NCBI GenBank assembly: GCA_003156795.1
Contig: PMHU01000119.1
Location: 10,057-18,280, forward strand
Source: Acidimicrobiaceae bacterium
GTDB taxonomy: Bacteria > Actinomycetota > Acidimicrobiia > Acidimicrobiales > Palsa-688
Direction of reading: 5' to 3'
DNA length: 8,224 bases
The notes under the pieces are model-generated. The model saw nothing but the letters and a program-made list of their open reading frames with translations. It ran no database searches and was not told the origin of the DNA. The stretch's first letter is position 1, and every line of letters starts with the position of its first letter. Positions 4,767 to 8,224 of this stretch are shown in pieces. A program made the position numbers and the translations under genes.

Positions 4767-7700
4767 GTGGAAGGTTGTACCGAATGCGGCGGCCTCAACC
4801 CGGAGGGCTATCGCTTCTGCGGTCAGTGCGGTGCGTCTCTTGTAGACAGCGGGTGCCGGAAATGCGGCGCCCCCTCCGCTGAGGGCCAGCAGTTCTGCGG
4901 GGACTGTGGCGCTTCGCTCACCGACGAGCTCGGTGACGAGCTCGTGCGGCCGGTATCGGGGCTGGCCGACCCGTCGTCGGTCCCGGAGCGAAAGCTGGCG
5001 ACGGTTCTCTTCGCGGACGTGGTCGGATTCACCTCGCTGTCCGAACGCACGGATCCGGAGTTGGTGGCCCGGATGGTCGACAGTGCGTTCCGGGAGCTGG
5101 CTGCGGTGGTGGTGGAGCACGGCGGCACCATCGACAAGTACATGGGCGACTCGCTGATGGCGGTTTTCGGGGTACCCGCCGCCCACGACGACGACGCCGA
5201 ACGGGCCGTCGCGGCTGCGCTCGCCATGCGCAAACTCGGAGGCGATCTGGTCTTTTCCATAGGCATCAACTCCGGCGAGGTGATGGTGACCGCCATAGGA
5301 GGCGACGCGGGCGTGACGGTGATCGGCGACACCGTCAACCCGGCGGCCCGCCTGGAGAAGGCGGCCGGCCCGGGTGAGGTCTTGTGCGGGCCTCTGACCG
5401 TTGACCTGGTTGGTGGGCGCGGGGTCTTCCGGCCTCGCCAGCCGGTGATCCTCAAAGGCAAGCGCGAACCCGTTGAGGTGGCGGAGGCCGTCTCGCTGAG
5501 ACCCTCGGGTAGCGAGGCGACCCAGGACGACCTCCCGCTGATCGGGCGCGAGGACGAGATGGCCTACCTGGGCGCGCTCTGGCAACGGGTCGGCAGAGAC
5601 CGGCAATTCCAGATGGTCCTGTTGTGCGGCGACGCCGGTTCCGGCAAGACGAGGCTCGCCGCGGAGCTGGCCCGGCTGGCTGCCGCGGACGGGACGGTCG
5701 TGCGATCCGGGTATCCGGCGTACGGGTCGACTGGTGGGGTCGCCGTGATGGCGGATGTACTGAGGCAGCTGGGTCCGGCAGATGACGACGAGGTGACGAT
5801 CAGGGTCCGGTCTCTGGCCGGGAAGACCGACGAGTCGTTGCGAGCCATGGACGTGGTCGGGCTCCAGAAGGAACAGACGTGGGGTTTCCTGAGGCTGCTC
5901 GAGGAGAAGGGGTCGGAGGCACCCCTACTCATCGTGATCGACGACATCCATCGAAGCTCGGAAATGATGCTCGACGTCGTTGCCGAGCTCATCGGGCGTC
6001 TAAGCGCGGTACCGCTGCTGATGCTGCTGGTCGGCCGGAGCGAGCCGGGTTCGTGGTTGGCCCACTTCCCGAGCGCCACGACCGTCAGGATGGCGCCACT
6101 CGGGCGCAGCGACGCCACGGCGCTGTCCCGGGTGCTGGTGTGCGACAAGCCACTGGCCGACGAGGCCGCTGACTTCCTCGTCGACCGGGCCGCAGGTAAC
6201 CCGCTCTACTTGCGGGAGCTGATCCGCATGGTCCGGGCGAGCGGCTCGCTGGTGGATGACGGTGAGCGATACCGCCTCGGCGCGGCCGCGGCAGTGCCGG
6301 CCAGCCTGCACGCGGTCCTGGCGGCCCGCCTGGACACGCTCGGCCCTGGACAGAAGGCCGTCTTCCAGTACGCGGCCGTTCTGGGCGGAAGCGCCACGGA
6401 AGACGGCGTCGTCGGGCTCGGAGCGCCAGGAGGGCTGGGGGCCTTGGCGTCGCTCATCGAAGCTGGCTTGCTCCGCCGGACCGCGGCCGGTGCCCTGGAA
6501 GCGGCCGACCCGCTGCTCAGCGAGGTCGCGTACGAGACGCTGCCGCACCACCTACGCGGGGAGTTGCACCGGCAGGCCGCGTCTTTGGCTTCGGAATCCG
6601 AGGAGCGGGCTCGACACCTCGACCGGGCGGCCGAATATCTGTCTGACGACGCCACCGTCGCCCTCGAGGCATCGGAAGTGCTGGCCGCACTCGGCGAGGA
6701 GTACGTGACCGTGGCCCGGTATCCAGAGGCCCTCAGGCTTCTCGAGCGGGCCGCCGCCCTGGGCAGCCGCCAGCCGACCATGCTGCTCAAGCTGGCCGAC
6801 TTGCAGGCCTTGGCGGGAGACGAGTCTCGGGCTCTGGCCACCCTGGAGCTGATCGAGGACGACCCGTCGGATCCATCGATCGCGGTCGAGCGCGACCACG
6901 TCGCGGCGCGCACCAAGCTCTTCAGCGATCCGGAGTGGGCGCGGCCGCGACTCCAGTCGGTGGCGGAGAGGTGGCGCGCCCTGGGCCGGCGCGAATCGGA
7001 GGCGTGGGCGACCGGAAACATGGGCGTGGCCAGCTTCAACCTCAGCCGCATGGAGGACGCGGCCACCGAGCTGGAGCGGGCCCTCGGCATGTTCCTCGAG
7101 TTGGAGGACCGAACGGGCGCGGTTTCTTGCTCGTCATTTCTGTGCCTGGTGAAGCCGGCGGATCGGCGGGTCGCGGGTTGGTTGGCCGAAGCGCTGGCCT
7201 TTGCCGACGAGACCGGCGAGCGGGTCAAGCAGATCAGCGCGCTGAGCTCACTGGTTTGGAACCAGTACTTGAGGTCTATATGGGGGGGTCCGGCGGACAC
7301 GATGGAGGCGGAAGGTTTCGCCCGCCGCCTCGCTGGCGTGGCGGGCGAGCTCGGGGCCGACGAGATGGCCATGCAGGCCCGCAGCTTGCTGGCGATCATG
7401 GCCCGCTGGACCGGCCGCATGGACGAAGCCCAGGAGCAGCAGGTCCTGCTCGCGCCGCTGGTTGATGGAACGAGTCACCGCGAGAAATGGCTCGGCTGGG
7501 CCGCCGGCTTCTGCGTGGCGGTAGCTGGAGGCGCCGCCAGCGCGGCGCCTCCTTTCCCGCCTCCAAACACGGCCGACCCGGTGGCTGGGATCGCCGGCCT
7601 CATGATCCGCGCCGAGTTGGCGTTCGCGGGCCGGATAGACGAGGCGGTGGCTCGTTTCGAGGCCATGTCGCACTCCCACGGAGCGGTCGCCGATGCGGCC

Positions 7701-8006
7701 GGGGCTCTCGACGCCCTGACCCTCGTCCTTGCCGGGCGTCCCGACGAGGCTCGGCCGTGGGCCGAGCGGGCTGCGTCGGCCGCCCGGGTTCTCGAGGCCC
7801 GCCCGGCCGAAGTGGTGGCGGCGGCGCTGCTCGCTGAGATCGATCGAGACCCGAGCGCGTTGCCGGAACTCCCGGTCGGCGACTATTCGGCCGCCGACGC
7901 CATCGTCCTCAGAGCCCACGCCGTGCTCGGCGATGAAGGTGCGCTCGTCCAGCTGCGCGAAGCCGCGAAGTTCCTGGCCATGCCCGGGCTCCTGTCCGGG
8001 GTCTAA
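4767..8006 (+). CDS. Zinc-ribbon / class III adenylate cyclase / AAA ATPase / TPR signalling protein
   Basis: A large signalling protein predicted to make cyclic AMP under control of an ATPase and helical-repeat region. Residue numbers count from TTG 4758 (1082 aa); GTG 4767 gives 1079. Two zinc ribbons come first (C7/C10/C21/C24 and C33/C36/C47/C50, both Cx2Cx10Cx2C). The class III cyclase (about 76-247) has metal aspartates D87 (FADVVGFT) and D131 (KYMGDS), transition-state N194 and R198 (NPAARLE), and K127 plus T187 at the base-selecting positions, which fits ATP rather than GTP. The AAA/STAND-like ATPase begins near PLIGRE (260-265), with Walker A GDAGSGKT (291-298) and Walker B LLIVIDD (D395/D396). 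From about 640 the chain is helical and TPR-like. No membrane segment is seen, so it should be cytoplasmic. GTG 4767 is preferred because TACGTT lies 7 nt before it, leaderless style; TTG 4758 overlaps that element. Its input signal is unknown. Confidence 0.93.
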   Translation: MEGCTECGGLNPEGYRFCGQCGASLVDSGCRKCGAPSAEGQQFCGDCGASLTDELGDELVRPVSGLADPSSVPERKLATVLFADVVGFTSLSERTDPELVARMVDSAFRELAAVVVEHGGTIDKYMGDSLMAVFGVPAAHDDDAERAVAAALAMRKLGGDLVFSIGINSGEVMVTAIGGDAGVTVIGDTVNPAARLEKAAGPGEVLCGPLTVDLVGGRGVFRPRQPVILKGKREPVEVAEAVSLRPSGSEATQDDLPLIGREDEMAYLGALWQRVGRDRQFQMVLLCGDAGSGKTRLAAELARLAAADGTVVRSGYPAYGSTGGVAVMADVLRQLGPADDDEVTIRVRSLAGKTDESLRAMDVVGLQKEQTWGFLRLLEEKGSEAPLLIVIDDIHRSSEMMLDVVAELIGRLSAVPLLMLLVGRSEPGSWLAHFPSATTVRMAPLGRSDATALSRVLVCDKPLADEAADFLVDRAAGNPLYLRELIRMVRASGSLVDDGERYRLGAAAAVPASLHAVLAARLDTLGPGQKAVFQYAAVLGGSATEDGVVGLGAPGGLGALASLIEAGLLRRTAAGALEAADPLLSEVAYETLPHHLRGELHRQAASLASESEERARHLDRAAEYLSDDATVALEASEVLAALGEEYVTVARYPEALRLLERAAALGSRQPTMLLKLADLQALAGDESRALATLELIEDDPSDPSIAVERDHVAARTKLFSDPEWARPRLQSVAERWRALGRRESEAWATGNMGVASFNLSRMEDAATELERALGMFLELEDRTGAVSCSSFLCLVKPADRRVAGWLAEALAFADETGERVKQISALSSLVWNQYLRSIWGGPADTMEAEGFARRLAGVAGELGADEMAMQARSLLAIMARWTGRMDEAQEQQVLLAPLVDGTSHREKWLGWAAGFCVAVAGGAASAAPPFPPPNTADPVAGIAGLMIRAELAFAGRIDEAVARFEAMSHSHGAVADAAGALDALTLVLAGRPDEARPWAERAASAARVLEARPAEVVAAALLAEIDRDPSALPELPVGDYSAADAIVLRAHAVLGDEGALVQLREAAKFLAMPGLLSGV
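7527..7552. repeat. Perfect 11-bp inverted repeat inside the cyclase gene
   Basis: The arms GGAGGCGCCGC (7527-7537) and GCGGCGCCTCC (7542-7552) are fully complementary around a CAGC loop, and TTT follows at 7553-7555. It is the strongest hairpin found by eye in the window. It encodes a low-complexity Gly/Ala/Pro stretch (residues about 924-932, followed by PPFPPP) between helical repeats of the C-terminal region. It looks terminator-like but is in frame within a continuous gene. Confidence 0.6.
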
Positions 8007-8023
8007 GTTTGGGGGGTCCGTGC

Positions 8024-8034
8024 GAGAGGGGAGG
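8024..8034 (+). promoter_or_regulatory. Ribosome-binding site of the VOC gene
   Basis: GAGAGGGGAGG is a purine-rich Shine-Dalgarno-like run ending 10 nt before ATG 8045. It is the clearest ribosome-binding site in the window and contrasts with the genes that appear to be leaderless. It fits internal translation on a transcript shared with the upstream cyclase gene. Confidence 0.6.
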
Positions 8035-8044
8035 CGTTCGCGCC

Positions 8045-8224
8045 ATGACGCGATCCACCAGGAACGACGAGTTCGAACTTAGGGGCATCAACCACTTGGC
8101 GCTGGTGTGTCGCGACATGCAAAGGACGGTGGAGTTCTACTCCGACGTCCTCGGCATGCCGCTGATCAAGACCATCGAGCTCCCGTTCAACATGGGCCAG
8201 CACTTCTTCTTCGACATCGGCAAC
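8045..8224 (+). CDS. VOC / glyoxalase-fold family protein (3' partial)
   Basis: The first 60 codons of a protein of the vicinal oxygen chelate superfamily (glyoxalase, extradiol dioxygenase, bleomycin-resistance fold), open to the end of the window. After a short charged N-terminus, GINHLALVCRDM begins the first beta-alpha-beta unit, with H17 in the usual first metal-ligand position. VEFYSDVLGMPLIK follows, the typical helix and turn of VOC modules, then GQHFFFDIGN. This pattern fits general actinobacterial VOC proteins annotated as glyoxalase or dioxygenase-like; the substrate cannot be assigned. ATG 8045 is well supported by a purine-rich ribosome-binding site. It lies 38 nt after the cyclase stop on the same strand and could be cotranscribed with it, with no functional link evident. 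Confidence 0.85.
   Translation, partial: MTRSTRNDEFELRGINHLALVCRDMQRTVEFYSDVLGMPLIKTIELPFNMGQHFFFDIGN

Noticed and set aside
5136..5339. Guanylate cyclase or catalytically dead cyclase
   Set aside because: Both metal aspartates, the Asn/Arg pair and a Lys/Thr base-selecting pair are present, which fits an active adenylate-type enzyme.
6206..7420. A 404-codon open frame on the minus strand inside the cyclase gene
   Set aside because: It is Ser/Arg/Ala-rich without any recognisable domain and lies wholly antisense to a gene with clear domain structure. Long antisense frames are expected at this GC content.

Overview
This window is GC-rich bacterial DNA with dense coding, frequent GTG/TTG starts and near-leaderless promoter spacing. 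That points to a high-GC actinobacterium, possibly an Acidimicrobiia-like lineage. The lineage is inferred from style only, because no rRNA or other phylogenetic marker was compared.

Layout: (1) 1-489 (+) is the C-terminal part of a UDP-sulfoquinovose synthase (SqdB/SQD1) whose start lies upstream. (2) 464-2515 (+) overlaps it and encodes a large polytopic GT-C/GT39-like membrane glycosyltransferase with a long C-terminal extension that is probably extracytoplasmic. (3) 2512-3336 (-) converges on it, sharing a CTAG at the stops, and encodes a DPM1-like family 2 glycosyltransferase without membrane segments. (4) An 87-bp divergent intergenic region carries two -10-like elements and a strong inverted repeat. 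(5) 3424-4698 (+) is seryl-tRNA synthetase. (6) 4767-8006 (+) (or from 4758) is a multidomain signalling protein: two zinc ribbons, a class III nucleotide cyclase with adenylate-type residues, an AAA/STAND-like ATPase and a helical TPR-like tail. (7) 8045-8224 (+) is the first 60 codons of a VOC/glyoxalase-fold protein that runs off the window.

The first three genes suggest a sugar-transfer module. SqdB would make UDP-sulfoquinovose, the GT2 enzyme would charge a polyprenyl phosphate with a sugar, and the GT-C enzyme would transfer a lipid-linked sugar outside the membrane. Whether these steps share one substrate is a hypothesis. serS is housekeeping. The cyclase appears to be an independent regulatory gene. 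The only intergenic stretches are 3337-3423, 4699-4757 (or to 4766) and 8007-8044, and no gap without a gene exceeds 300 bases. No tRNA, rRNA, CRISPR array, insertion sequence or phage gene was seen.
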